From positions 7,440,001 through 7,504,000 of the forward strand of contig JBHGNT010000015.1 of assembly GCA_043228905.1 (NCBI GenBank): DNA of 64,000 nucleotides, in the 5' to 3' direction. The stretch is from Azolla caroliniana. Taxonomy: Eukaryota > Polypodiophyta. Numbering within the stretch: the first letter of the stretch is position 1; every line of letters starts with the position of its first letter. A program made the position numbers and the translations under genes. Below the pieces are notes generated by a model. It was not told the origin of the DNA. It worked only from the letters and a program-made list of their open reading frames with translations, and ran no database searches. Below, piece by piece: positions 23,237 through 37,168 of the stretch.

Positions 23237-24600
23237 AACTCCCCCTTCACTCCGGCATGGGGTGGTTCGTTAACCCGACTCGACTTCGACATGCGTTCAA
23301 CCTCTTTTCCGACAACACTTTTGTCAGCATGTCCGATCTGTTCTCCATTGTGTGTACCTTTACTAGAGAAAACTCCTTTTTTTTTACCCTCTCCCTGAGC
23401 CAATGGTATATCCGTTGGATGTGCTTAGTCCTCGAGTGGTATGTGACATTTTTCGCAAGGTGAATGAGACTTTGGTTGTCGCAATATAGTCGGAATTCTG
23501 CTTGTTGAATCCCCAACTCTCCTATAAACCCCTTCATCCATATTATTTCCTTGCCGACTTCTACAATTGCCATATACTCCACTTCCGTGGTGGATAATGC
23601 TACAACCTTCTACAGCCTCGACTTCCATGAGACGGCTCCCCTTGCATAAGTCATTACATACCTCGACGTGGACCGGCTAGTGTCTACATCAACTGACATG
23701 TCGGAGTTGGTAAAACTTTCCCATAAGGGGTTACCTGAACCGAATTAGAGGCATACGCTCGAGGCGCATTTCAGGTACCGAAGTATCCAATTGACCAGTG
23801 CCTAGTGCTCTTTGCCAGGATTGCTCATGAATCGATTGACGACTCCGACTGCATATTTGATGACCGGCCTGGTGTAGACCATCACATACATAAGGCTTCC
23901 GACTACTGAGGTGTAGGGTACCTTCATCATCTTAGCCTTTTCCGCCTTCGTCTTTGGACTTTGTCTCCTAGATAGGTTGCCGTTTGTCGGCAGTGTCGAC
24001 CCGACCGACTTCATGTTTTGCATGCTGAATCTCAAGACCACTTTTGTCACGTACTTTTCTTGTGACAACCAGAATAGTCTCTTTGTCCGATCCCGAACAA
24101 TGTGCATCCCCAGTATTTGCCTTGGTGGACCCATATCCTTCATTGAGAATGACCTGCTGAAGGCATTCTTCAGCATTCCGATCTTCATACAGTCCCGTTC
24201 GACAATTAGCATGTTGTCTACGTATAACATGAGGATTAGGAAGCCTCCTCTGTCAAACTTCTTCATGAACACACAGTGGTCGGCCTGTGTCTTGTGGTAT
24301 GCTTGGTTGGCCATGAAGGATTCGAACTTCCGGTACCATTGTTGGGGAGCCTGCTTCAGTCTGTACAGACTCTTCTTCAATCGGCATACCAGGTGCTCCT
24401 TTCCTTTCTTGATGAATCCTTCTGGTTGTTTTATATAGATTTCTTCTTCAATGTATCCATGTAGGAACACCGTCTTGACATCCAATTGTTCGACTTCAAG
24501 GTCCTTGCTGACCGTCATGCTCAACACTGTTCAGATGGATGTCTTCTTTACTACTGGGGCAAAGATCTCATTGAAATCCACTCCCTTGTGTCTGATTTGA
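23237..24600 (-). pseudogene. Copia RT and RNase H, family C, truncated
   Basis: Minus-strand pol 3' half. RT spans 24527-23802 and contains LEVEQLDVKTVFLHGYIEEE and LKQAPQQWYRKFESFM. The catalytic box reads MLYVDNMLIV, with the second Asp of YVDD replaced by Asn. RNase H spans 23582-23247 and contains MEYMAIVEVGKEIIWMKGFI, CDNQSLIHLAKN and KHIQRIYHWLRE. In between, the frame is broken by stops. Upstream of EIFAPVVKK, near 24600, the element ends and plus-strand family A sequence resumes, so gag, protease, integrase and the 5' LTR are missing. Confidence 0.88.
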
Positions 24601-24840
24601 CAGTGATCTAGTACGACAAACTCAACAATATCCAATTAGAGAAAAACCTCGTCTTCCATGCTTGGACGAAGCACATCGAAGTGCACTACTACTTCGTGCA
24701 TGAGCATGTTCTCTCTAGTGAAGTGGAACTAGTGTATGTTTCGAGGATCGACAGATGGTCAACATCTTCACCAAGCCCCTTGGTCTTGACAAGTTGCGAC
24801 AATTCTCGGGCATGCTTGGGTTAAAATAGCTCGACTAGCC
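24601..24840 (+). pseudogene. Copia RNase H C-terminus, family A
   Basis: Reads LNNIQLEKNLVFHAWTKHIE then EVELVYV, ending GLDKL...GMLG before the terminal TAG at 24827. It matches 50180-50370 of the element at 46-52 kb. It is the far side of the family A element broken by family C. A shift after VYV moves TDRQ-like coding out of frame. Confidence 0.8.
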
Positions 24841-24844
24841 GAAC

Positions 24845-25219
24845 TTGAGGGGGACAGTCGAAGTCGAAGAGAGACCTAACGAGAGAGTAATTGAATCGAC
24901 TGAGGAAGCCGAATCTGAATTGGACAGGAGAACGACTGGAAGAAGATTAGCTAAGGGAAGACCAACCAATTGTAGGGGGGGTGGAACAAGTGAGCCAGAG
25001 CCACCCGAATACAAGGGGAGAACCTGTGAGAACAAAGCCAGGAAGACTTGGGCTAATATAGCCAAAGGTCAATTTGAAGACGAATCGGAGACACCCAATT
25101 CAGACAAGAGCGGGAACAATTTGGAGATAGCTGATTCGGTTGAGAGGAATGATTCGGATGAGCCGGATCATATTAGGGCCAAGCGGACGAGAAGACAGTT
25201 GAAGACGATGTCGAAGTGA
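24845..25219 (+). CDS. Extra ORF between RNase H and 3' LTR, family A copia
   Basis: An open 124-codon frame (MRGTVEVEERPNERVIESTE onward) lying after the pol stop and before the polypurine tract. It is highly charged, with no signal peptide or membrane segment. It contains KARKTWANIAKGQFEDESE and ends with the basic RAKRTRRQLKTMSK. The equivalent region of the 46-52 kb element keeps KAKTRTWSDVVKGLQEDD and KARRTRRLPKTMPR in the same order, so the protein sequence looks conserved between copies. I do not recognise the family. Function unknown; a nuclear or nucleic-acid-binding role is only a guess from charge. Expression would need a spliced or internal transcript. Confidence 0.5.
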   Translation: MRGTVEVEERPNERVIESTEEAESELDRRTTGRRLAKGRPTNCRGGGTSEPEPPEYKGRTCENKARKTWANIAKGQFEDESETPNSDKSGNNLEIADSVERNDSDEPDHIRAKRTRRQLKTMSK

Positions 25220-25385
25220 GAGAATCGATGGATCGATGGGCGCCGAAGTCACCGAGGCCGGAAGAAGGCTAATGAGGGCCTAAGGAGCAGACAAGCCGAC
25301 CGGACGGGCCGTGGAGCGCGAGCAAGGAGGCGTGAAGCTAGGAGAAGTTGGAGCGGTGGATCAACTAAAGCTAACAAGGAACCTC

Positions 25386-25405
25386 AAGTTGAGCTTGAGG
25401 GGGAG
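25386..25405 (+). promoter_or_regulatory. Polypurine tract, family A copia
   Basis: aagttgagcttgagggggag immediately precedes the 3' LTR. The same sequence precedes the 3' LTR at 50980. It would prime plus-strand DNA synthesis. Confidence 0.8.
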
Positions 25406-25809
25406 TGTTGAGAGACAAGATCAACATGAGCTAGATCGGTTGGAGAAGCCAACAATCGAGTTGGCTGAGGAAGATCGGCTAAAGAAACTGACAACCAGAT
25501 AGACTAAGAGCCGATAGGTTGGAAGAGCCGTTAGGGCCGAACATAGTATTAGGAATATTATGTTCAGATATTGTTAGGTCATCCTTTATGAGCATTCAAG
25601 TACTTGCCAATACTTGTGTCAACCTTTTGTTAGGGCTTGTATATAAAGTGCTCTGTAAGCCATTTGTATGTCCCGAGTCATATTTTTGAATAGTAATTTT
25701 TTTTTCCTCCTCTACTTAGTCTTTCCATCTCTCTCCCTTTCTGTGAATACCTAACTGTCTATAGGTGTCCGCCTGAGCCAGCTGTGTCTATTGTTCAAGA
25801 GCTTTGACA
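25406..25809 (+). repeat. 3' LTR, family A copia
   Basis: Starts tgttgagagacaagatcaac. It carries the conserved core gagcattcaagtacttg, a TATA-like tgtatataaag, a CT-rich U5 and a degraded end near ctgagccagctg..tttgaca. About 404 bp against 443 bp in better copies. The next 280 bp (25810-26088) up to the satellite show nothing I recognise. Confidence 0.8.
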
Positions 25810-26088
25810 TCTAATTAGTTACAATAAAGAACAGAGCCCGGTAAGGACCTTTGAGATCACTCCATATCCCCGAATTTTATTCAAGCTTCTCAAGGAAAAC
25901 ATCAAAGTCTTAAAGAAGAAGTGATGATGTTTTAAGTAAATGCGCGAACCATGTCTACGTTGAACCCGAGAGAAGAGTACCTAAGAGATTGGGTCGATAA
26001 AAATCATTAGAATAGCATTAGGGCTATAGTTGGATTTGATTTATAAACTATTAATAGCACATCCCATCAAATTTGTTTGGTAGACAAA

Positions 26089-29000
26089 CCTTAGGCTTCA
26101 GAATATTAGGGGCTTAAGAAAGGTTGTCATTTTCAATTTGGTGTTTCTTGAAGGTTGTCATTTTCAATCTAGATATGTTCCAAGATTGTCCATATGGTTT
26201 AGGTTATAGGTGGAGTCAAACATGATAATACTTAAGAAGGGAAAGGGGAATAATTTGTCATGGATAGCTAGAGCAGAGTAGAAAAGGGACAAGATATTGA
26301 GAGAGAATAATAAATTTTACTTATGATTCCGTAACTAGTGTTTTTCACCTTGATTGGGATTAAGATGAATAAACATATTTATTTGTGTTTGCGAGAATTG
26401 CATGTAGGCAAAGAATATTTTGAAAATTTGTATGCACTTGTACCAAAACTTTCTATAACTTTCCAGAGATTTCTAGAATGACAAAAATACTCTAAATGTA
26501 TAAGCCTTATCTTGTAATCACATGATGTATGATATGCATTAGCCATGAGACTTGGTTATGCCATGGGAAGTTAGAGGTTTGATTCTTATCTATGACACCT
26601 AGCTTACCTCTCGTTGGGGAATCATTCAACTAATATGTGAAACCTTAGGCTCCAGAATATTAGGGGCTTAAGAAAGGTTGTCATTTTCAATTTGGTGTTT
26701 CTTGAAGGTTGTCATTTTCAATCTAGATATGTTCCAAGATTGTCCATATGGTTTAGGTTATAGGTGGAGTCAAACATGATAATACTTAAGAAGGGAAAGG
26801 GGAATAATTTGTCATGGATAGCTAGAGCAGAGTAGAAAAGGGACAAGATATTGAGAGAGAATAATAAATTTTACTTATGATTCCGTAACTAGTGTTTTTC
26901 ACCTTGATTGGGATTAAGATGAATAAACATATTTATTTGTGTTTGCGAGAATTGCATGTAGGCAAAGAATATTTTGAAAATTTGTATGCACTTGTACCAA
27001 AACTTTCTATAACTTTCCAGAGATTTCTAGAATGACAAAAATACTCTAAATGTATAAGCCTTATCTTGTAATCACATGATGTATGATATGCATTAGCCAT
27101 GAGACTTGGTTATGCCATGGGAAGTTAGAGGTTTGATTCTTATCTATGACACCTAGCTTACCTCTCGTTGGGGAATCATTCAACTAATATGTGAAACCTT
27201 AGGCTCCAGAATATTAGGGGCTTAAGAAAGGTTGTCATTTTCAATTTGGTGTTTCTTGAAGGTTGTCATTTTCAATCTAGATATGTTCCAAGATTGTCCA
27301 TATGGTTTAGGTTATAGGTGGAGTCAAACATGATAATACTTAAGAAGGGAAAGGGGAATAATTTGTCATGGATAGCTAGAGCAGAGTAGAAAAGGGACAA
27401 GATATTGAGAGAGAATAATAAATTTTACTTATGATTCCGTAACTAGTGTTTTTCACCTTGATTGGGATTAAGATGAATAAACATATTTATTTGTGTTTGC
27501 GAGAATTGCATGTAGGCAAAGAATATTTTGAAAATTTGTATGCACTTGTACCAAAACTTTCTATAACTTTCCAGAGATTTCTAGAATGACAAAAATACTC
27601 TAAATGTATAAGCCTTATCTTGTAATCACATGATGTATGATATGCATTAGCCATGAGACTTGGTTATGCCATGGGAAGTTAGAGGTTTGATTCTTATCTA
27701 TGACACCTAGCTTACCTCTCGTTGGGGAATCATTCAACTAATATGTGAAACCTTAGGCTCCAGAATATTAGGGGCTTAAGAAAGGTTGTCATTTTCAATT
27801 TGGTGTTTCTTGAAGGTTGTCATTTTCAATCTAGATATGTTCCAAGATTGTCCATATGGTTTAGGTTATAGGTGGAGTCAAACATGATAATACTTAAGAA
27901 GGGAAAGGGGAATAATTTGTCATGGATAGCTAGAGCAGAGTAGAAAAGGGACAAGATATTGAGAGAGAATAATAAATTTTACTTATGATTCCGTAACTAG
28001 TGTTTTTCACCTTGATTGGGATTAAGATGAATAAACATATTTATTTGTGTTTGCGAGAATTGCATGTAGGCAAAGAATATTTTGAAAATTTGTATGCACT
28101 TGTACCAAAACTTTCTATAACTTTCCAGAGATTTCTAGAATGACAAAAATACTCTAAATGTATAAGCCTTATCTTGTAATCACATGATGTATGATATGCA
28201 TTAGCCATGAGACTTGGTTATGCCATGGGAAGTTAGAGGTTTGATTCTTATCTATGACACCTAGCTTACCTCTCGTTGGGGAATCATTCAACTAATATGT
28301 GAAACCTTAGGCTCCAGAATATTAGGGGCTTAAGAAAGGTTGTCATTTTCAATTTGGTGTTTCTTGAAGGTTGTCATTTTCAATCTAGATATGTTCCAAG
28401 ATTGTCCATATGGTTTAGGTTATAGGTGGAGTCAAACATGATAATACTTAAGAAGGGAAAGGGGAATAATTTGTCATGGATAGCTAGAGCAGAGTAGAAA
28501 AGGGACAAGATATTGAGAGAGAATAATAAATTTTACTTATGATTCCGTAACTAGTGTTTTTCACCTTGATTGGGATTAAGATGAATAAACATATTTATTT
28601 GTGTTTGCGAGAATTGCATGTAGGCAAAGAATATTTTGAAAATTTGTATGCACTTGTACCAAAACTTTCTATAACTTTCCAGAGATTTCTAGAATGACAA
28701 AAATACTCTAAATGTATAAGCCTTATCTTGTAATCACATGATGTATGATATGCATTAGCCATGAGACTTGGTTATGCCATGGGAAGTTAGAGGTTTGATT
28801 CTTATCTATGACACCTAGCTTACCTCTCGTTGGGGAATCATTCAACTAATATGTGAAACCTTAGGCTCCAGAATATTAGGGGCTTAAGAAAGGTTGTCAT
28901 TTTCAATTTGGTGTTTCTTGAAGGTTGTCATTTTCAATCTAGATATGTTCCAAGATTGTCCATATGGTTTAGGTTATAGGTGGAGTCAAACATGATAATA

Positions 29001-32000
29001 CTTAAGAAGGGAAAGGGGAATAATTTGTCATGGATAGCTAGAGCAGAGTAGAAAAGGGACAAGATATTGAGAGAGAATAATAAATTTTACTTATGATTCC
29101 GTAACTAGTGTTTTTCACCTTGATTGGGATTAAGATGAATAAACATATTTATTTGTGTTTGCGAGAATTGCATGTAGGCAAAGAATATTTTGAAAATTTG
29201 TATGCACTTGTACCAAAACTTTCTATAACTTTCCAGAGATTTCTAGAATGACAAAAATACTCTAAATGTATAAGCCTTATCTTGTAATCACATGATGTAT
29301 GATATGCATTAGCCATGAGACTTGGTTATGCCATGGGAAGTTAGAGGTTTGATTCTTATCTATGACACCTAGCTTACCTCTCGTTGGGGAATCATTCAAC
29401 TAATATGTGAAACCTTAGGCTCCAGAATATTAGGGGCTTAAGAAAGGTTGTCATTTTCAATTTGGTGTTTCTTGAAGGTTGTCATTTTCAATCTAGATAT
29501 GTTCCAAGATTGTCCATATGGTTTAGGTTATAGGTGGAGTCAAACATGATAATACTTAAGAAGGGAAAGGGGAATAATTTGTCATGGATAGCTAGAGCAG
29601 AGTAGAAAAGGGACAAGATATTGAGAGAGAATAATAAATTTTACTTATGATTCCGTAACTAGTGTTTTTCACCTTGATTGGGATTAAGATGAATAAACAT
29701 ATTTATTTGTGTTTGCGAGAATTGCATGTAGGCAAAGAATATTTTGAAAATTTGTATGCACTTGTACCAAAACTTTCTATAACTTTCCAGAGATTTCTAG
29801 AATGACAAAAATACTCTAAATGTATAAGCCTTATCTTGTAATCACATGATGTATGATATGCATTAGCCATGAGACTTGGTTATGCCATGGGAAGTTAGAG
29901 GTTTGATTCTTATCTATGACACCTAGCTTACCTCTCGTTGGGGAATCATTCAACTAATATGTGAAACCTTAGGCTCCAGAATATTAGGGGCTTAAGAAAG
30001 GTTGTCATTTTCAATTTGGTGTTTCTTGAAGGTTGTCATTTTCAATCTAGATATGTTCCAAGATTGTCCATATGGTTTAGGTTATAGGTGGAGTCAAACA
30101 TGATAATACTTAAGAAGGGAAAGGGGAATAATTTGTCATGGATAGCTAGAGCAGAGTAGAAAAGGGACAAGATATTGAGAGAGAATAATAAATTTTACTT
30201 ATGATTCCGTAACTAGTGTTTTTCACCTTGATTGGGATTAAGATGAATAAACATATTTATTTGTGTTTGCGAGAATTGCATGTAGGCAAAGAATATTTTG
30301 AAAATTTGTATGCACTTGTACCAAAACTTTCTATAACTTTCCAGAGATTTCTAGAATGACAAAAATACTCTAAATGTATAAGCCTTATCTTGTAATCACA
30401 TGATGTATGATATGCATTAGCCATGAGACTTGGTTATGCCATGGGAAGTTAGAGGTTTGATTCTTATCTATGACACCTAGCTTACCTCTCGTTGGGGAAT
30501 CATTCAACTAATATGTGAAACCTTAGGCTCCAGAATATTAGGGGCTTAAGAAAGGTTGTCATTTTCAATTTGGTGTTTCTTGAAGGTTGTCATTTTCAAT
30601 CTAGATATGTTCCAAGATTGTCCATATGGTTTAGGTTATAGGTGGAGTCAAACATGATAATACTTAAGAAGGGAAAGGGGAATAATTTGTCATGGATAGC
30701 TAGAGCAGAGTAGAAAAGGGACAAGATATTGAGAGAGAATAATAAATTTTACTTATGATTCCGTAACTAGTGTTTTTCACCTTGATTGGGATTAAGATGA
30801 ATAAACATATTTATTTGTGTTTGCGAGAATTGCATGTAGGCAAAGAATATTTTGAAAATTTGTATGCACTTGTACCAAAACTTTCTATAACTTTCCAGAG
30901 ATTTCTAGAATGACAAAAATACTCTAAATGTATAAGCCTTATCTTGTAATCACATGATGTATGATATGCATTAGCCATGAGACTTGGTTATGCCATGGGA
31001 AGTTAGAGGTTTGATTCTTATCTATGACACCTAGCTTACCTCTCGTTGGGGAATCATTCAACTAATATGTGAAACCTTAGGCTCCAGAATATTAGGGGCT
31101 TAAGAAAGGTTGTCATTTTCAATTTGGTGTTTCTTGAAGGTTGTCATTTTCAATCTAGATATGTTCCAAGATTGTCCATATGGTTTAGGTTATAGGTGGA
31201 GTCAAACATGATAATACTTAAGAAGGGAAAGGGGAATAATTTGTCATGGATAGCTAGAGCAGAGTAGAAAAGGGACAAGATATTGAGAGAGAATAATAAA
31301 TTTTACTTATGATTCCGTAACTAGTGTTTTTCACCTTGATTGGGATTAAGATGAATAAACATATTTATTTGTGTTTGCGAGAATTGCATGTAGGCAAAGA
31401 ATATTTTGAAAATTTGTATGCACTTGTACCAAAACTTTCTATAACTTTCCAGAGATTTCTAGAATGACAAAAATACTCTAAATGTATAAGCCTTATCTTG
31501 TAATCACATGATGTATGATATGCATTAGCCATGAGACTTGGTTATGCCATGGGAAGTTAGAGGTTTGATTCTTATCTATGACACCTAGCTTACCTCTCGT
31601 TGGGGAATCATTCAACTAATATGTGAAACCTTAGGCTCCAGAATATTAGGGGCTTAAGAAAGGTTGTCATTTTCAATTTGGTGTTTCTTGAAGGTTGTCA
31701 TTTTCAATCTAGATATGTTCCAAGATTGTCCATATGGTTTAGGTTATAGGTGGAGTCAAACATGATAATACTTAAGAAGGGAAAGGGGAATAATTTGTCA
31801 TGGATAGCTAGAGCAGAGTAGAAAAGGGACAAGATATTGAGAGAGAATAATAAATTTTACTTATGATTCCGTAACTAGTGTTTTTCACCTTGATTGGGAT
31901 TAAGATGAATAAACATATTTATTTGTGTTTGCGAGAATTGCATGTAGGCAAAGAATATTTTGAAAATTTGTATGCACTTGTACCAAAACTTTCTATAACT

Positions 32001-35000
32001 TTCCAGAGATTTCTAGAATGACAAAAATACTCTAAATGTATAAGCCTTATCTTGTAATCACATGATGTATGATATGCATTAGCCATGAGACTTGGTTATG
32101 CCATGGGAAGTTAGAGGTTTGATTCTTATCTATGACACCTAGCTTACCTCTCGTTGGGGAATCATTCAACTAATATGTGAAACCTTAGGCTCCAGAATAT
32201 TAGGGGCTTAAGAAAGGTTGTCATTTTCAATTTGGTGTTTCTTGAAGGTTGTCATTTTCAATCTAGATATGTTCCAAGATTGTCCATATGGTTTAGGTTA
32301 TAGGTGGAGTCAAACATGATAATACTTAAGAAGGGAAAGGGGAATAATTTGTCATGGATAGCTAGAGCAGAGTAGAAAAGGGACAAGATATTGAGAGAGA
32401 ATAATAAATTTTACTTATGATTCCGTAACTAGTGTTTTTCACCTTGATTGGGATTAAGATGAATAAACATATTTATTTGTGTTTGCGAGAATTGCATGTA
32501 GGCAAAGAATATTTTGAAAATTTGTATGCACTTGTACCAAAACTTTCTATAACTTTCCAGAGATTTCTAGAATGACAAAAATACTCTAAATGTATAAGCC
32601 TTATCTTGTAATCACATGATGTATGATATGCATTAGCCATGAGACTTGGTTATGCCATGGGAAGTTAGAGGTTTGATTCTTATCTATGACACCTAGCTTA
32701 CCTCTCGTTGGGGAATCATTCAACTAATATGTGAAACCTTAGGCTCCAGAATATTAGGGGCTTAAGAAAGGTTGTCATTTTCAATTTGGTGTTTCTTGAA
32801 GGTTGTCATTTTCAATCTAGATATGTTCCAAGATTGTCCATATGGTTTAGGTTATAGGTGGAGTCAAACATGATAATACTTAAGAAGGGAAAGGGGAATA
32901 ATTTGTCATGGATAGCTAGAGCAGAGTAGAAAAGGGACAAGATATTGAGAGAGAATAATAAATTTTACTTATGATTCCGTAACTAGTGTTTTTCACCTTG
33001 ATTGGGATTAAGATGAATAAACATATTTATTTGTGTTTGCGAGAATTGCATGTAGGCAAAGAATATTTTGAAAATTTGTATGCACTTGTACCAAAACTTT
33101 CTATAACTTTCCAGAGATTTCTAGAATGACAAAAATACTCTAAATGTATAAGCCTTATCTTGTAATCACATGATGTATGATATGCATTAGCCATGAGACT
33201 TGGTTATGCCATGGGAAGTTAGAGGTTTGATTCTTATCTATGACACCTAGCTTACCTCTCGTTGGGGAATCATTCAACTAATATGTGAAACCTTAGGCTC
33301 CAGAATATTAGGGGCTTAAGAAAGGTTGTCATTTTCAATTTGGTGTTTCTTGAAGGTTGTCATTTTCAATCTAGATATGTTCCAAGATTGTCCATATGGT
33401 TTAGGTTATAGGTGGAGTCAAACATGATAATACTTAAGAAGGGAAAGGGGAATAATTTGTCATGGATAGCTAGAGCAGAGTAGAAAAGGGACAAGATATT
33501 GAGAGAGAATAATAAATTTTACTTATGATTCCGTAACTAGTGTTTTTCACCTTGATTGGGATTAAGATGAATAAACATATTTATTTGTGTTTGCGAGAAT
33601 TGCATGTAGGCAAAGAATATTTTGAAAATTTGTATGCACTTGTACCAAAACTTTCTATAACTTTCCAGAGATTTCTAGAATGACAAAAATACTCTAAATG
33701 TATAAGCCTTATCTTGTAATCACATGATGTATGATATGCATTAGCCATGAGACTTGGTTATGCCATGGGAAGTTAGAGGTTTGATTCTTATCTATGACAC
33801 CTAGCTTACCTCTCGTTGGGGAATCATTCAACTAATATGTGAAACCTTAGGCTCCAGAATATTAGGGGCTTAAGAAAGGTTGTCATTTTCAATTTGGTGT
33901 TTCTTGAAGGTTGTCATTTTCAATCTAGATATGTTCCAAGATTGTCCATATGGTTTAGGTTATAGGTGGAGTCAAACATGATAATACTTAAGAAGGGAAA
34001 GGGGAATAATTTGTCATGGATAGCTAGAGCAGAGTAGAAAAGGGACAAGATATTGAGAGAGAATAATAAATTTTACTTATGATTCCGTAACTAGTGTTTT
34101 TCACCTTGATTGGGATTAAGATGAATAAACATATTTATTTGTGTTTGCGAGAATTGCATGTAGGCAAAGAATATTTTGAAAATTTGTATGCACTTGTACC
34201 AAAACTTTCTATAACTTTCCAGAGATTTCTAGAATGACAAAAATACTCTAAATGTATAAGCCTTATCTTGTAATCACATGATGTATGATATGCATTAGCC
34301 ATGAGACTTGGTTATGCCATGGGAAGTTAGAGGTTTGATTCTTATCTATGACACCTAGCTTACCTCTCGTTGGGGAATCATTCAACTAATATGTGAAACC
34401 TTAGGCTCCAGAATATTAGGGGCTTAAGAAAGGTTGTCATTTTCAATTTGGTGTTTCTTGAAGGTTGTCATTTTCAATCTAGATATGTTCCAAGATTGTC
34501 CATATGGTTTAGGTTATAGGTGGAGTCAAACATGATAATACTTAAGAAGGGAAAGGGGAATAATTTGTCATGGATAGCTAGAGCAGAGTAGAAAAGGGAC
34601 AAGATATTGAGAGAGAATAATAAATTTTACTTATGATTCCGTAACTAGTGTTTTTCACCTTGATTGGGATTAAGATGAATAAACATATTTATTTGTGTTT
34701 GCGAGAATTGCATGTAGGCAAAGAATATTTTGAAAATTTGTATGCACTTGTACCAAAACTTTCTATAACTTTCCAGAGATTTCTAGAATGACAAAAATAC
34801 TCTAAATGTATAAGCCTTATCTTGTAATCACATGATGTATGATATGCATTAGCCATGAGACTTGGTTATGCCATGGGAAGTTAGAGGTTTGATTCTTATC
34901 TATGACACCTAGCTTACCTCTCGTTGGGGAATCATTCAACTAATATGTGAAACCTTAGGCTCCAGAATATTAGGGGCTTAAGAAAGGTTGTCATTTTCAA

Positions 35001-37168
35001 TTTGGTGTTTCTTGAAGGTTGTCATTTTCAATCTAGATATGTTCCAAGATTGTCCATATGGTTTAGGTTATAGGTGGAGTCAAACATGATAATACTTAAG
35101 AAGGGAAAGGGGAATAATTTGTCATGGATAGCTAGAGCAGAGTAGAAAAGGGACAAGATATTGAGAGAGAATAATAAATTTTACTTATGATTCCGTAACT
35201 AGTGTTTTTCACCTTGATTGGGATTAAGATGAATAAACATATTTATTTGTGTTTGCGAGAATTGCATGTAGGCAAAGAATATTTTGAAAATTTGTATGCA
35301 CTTGTACCAAAACTTTCTATAACTTTCCAGAGATTTCTAGAATGACAAAAATACTCTAAATGTATAAGCCTTATCTTGTAATCACATGATGTATGATATG
35401 CATTAGCCATGAGACTTGGTTATGCCATGGGAAGTTAGAGGTTTGATTCTTATCTATGACACCTAGCTTACCTCTCGTTGGGGAATCATTCAACTAATAT
35501 GTGAAACCTTAGGCTCCAGAATATTAGGGGCTTAAGAAAGGTTGTCATTTTCAATTTGGTGTTTCTTGAAGGTTGTCATTTTCAATCTAGATATGTTCCA
35601 AGATTGTCCATATGGTTTAGGTTATAGGTGGAGTCAAACATGATAATACTTAAGAAGGGAAAGGGGAATAATTTGTCATGGATAGCTAGAGCAGAGTAGA
35701 AAAGGGACAAGATATTGAGAGAGAATAATAAATTTTACTTATGATTCCGTAACTAGTGTTTTTCACCTTGATTGGGATTAAGATGAATAAACATATTTAT
35801 TTGTGTTTGCGAGAATTGCATGTAGGCAAAGAATATTTTGAAAATTTGTATGCACTTGTACCAAAACTTTCTATAACTTTCCAGAGATTTCTAGAATGAC
35901 AAAAATACTCTAAATGTATAAGCCTTATCTTGTAATCACATGATGTATGATATGCATTAGCCATGAGACTTGGTTATGCCATGGGAAGTTAGAGGTTTGA
36001 TTCTTATCTATGACACCTAGCTTACCTCTCGTTGGGGAATCATTCAACTAATATGTGAAACCTTAGGCTCCAGAATATTAGGGGCTTAAGAAAGGTTGTC
36101 ATTTTCAATTTGGTGTTTCTTGAAGGTTGTCATTTTCAATCTAGATATGTTCCAAGATTGTCCATATGGTTTAGGTTATAGGTGGAGTCAAACATGATAA
36201 TACTTAAGAAGGGAAAGGGGAATAATTTGTCATGGATAGCTAGAGCAGAGTAGAAAAGGGACAAGATATTGAGAGAGAATAATAAATTTTACTTATGATT
36301 CCGTAACTAGTGTTTTTCACCTTGATTGGGATTAAGATGAATAAACATATTTATTTGTGTTTGCGAGAATTGCATGTAGGCAAAGAATATTTTGAAAATT
36401 TGTATGCACTTGTACCAAAACTTTCTATAACTTTCCAGAGATTTCTAGAATGACAAAAATACTCTAAATGTATAAGCCTTATCTTGTAATCACATGATGT
36501 ATGATATGCATTAGCCATGAGACTTGGTTATGCCATGGGAAGTTAGAGGTTTGATTCTTATCTATGACACCTAGCTTACCTCTCGTTGGGGAATCATTCA
36601 ACTAATATGTGAAACCTTAGGCTCCAGAATATTAGGGGCTTAAGAAAGGTTGTCATTTTCAATTTGGTGTTTCTTGAAGGTTGTCATTTTCAATCTAGAT
36701 ATGTTCCAAGATTGTCCATATGGTTTAGGTTATAGGTGGAGTCAAACATGATAATACTTAAGAAGGGAAAGGGGAATAATTTGTCATGGATAGCTAGAGC
36801 AGAGTAGAAAAGGGACAAGATATTGAGAGAGAATAATAAATTTTACTTATGATTCCGTAACTAGTGTTTTTCACCTTGATTGGGATTAAGATGAATAAAC
36901 ATATTTATTTGTGTTTGCGAGAATTGCATGTAGGCAAAGAATATTTTGAAAATTTGTATGCACTTGTACCAAAACTTTCTATAACTTTCCAGAGATTTCT
37001 AGAATGACAAAAATACTCTAAATGTATAAGCCTTATCTTGTAATCACATGATGTATGATATGCATTAGCCATGAGACTTGGTTATGCCATGGGAAGTTAG
37101 AGGTTTGATTCTTATCTATGACACCTAGCTTACCTCTCGTTGGGGAATCATTCAACTAATATGTGAAG
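26089..37168 (+). repeat. Satellite array: 20 tandem copies of a 554-bp unit
   Basis: The motif ccttaggc starts each unit. I placed it at 26089, 26643, 27197, 27751 and 28305, and the last copy at 36615; (36615-26643)/554 is exactly 18. The array is therefore 20 full head-to-tail copies, 11,080 bp. By eye the copies are identical except that the first has cttcag where the rest have ctccag. Each unit holds an internal direct repeat (aaggttgtcattttcaat, twice, about 35 bp apart). No long ORF exists on either strand. The unit end (tagaatgacaaaaatactct to gagacttggttatg) is similar to 15028-15175 behind the gypsy element. Flanks: ggtagacaaa on the left, agattgtaattt on the right. Confidence 0.97.

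Noticed and set aside
23110-23463. 117-aa plus-strand frame
   Set aside because: Antisense shadow over the family C LTR and RNase H.
26089-37168. Array considered as rDNA spacer or CRISPR-like repeats
   Set aside because: No rRNA sequence lies nearby, the units are 554 bp with no variable spacers, and the context is plant nuclear DNA.
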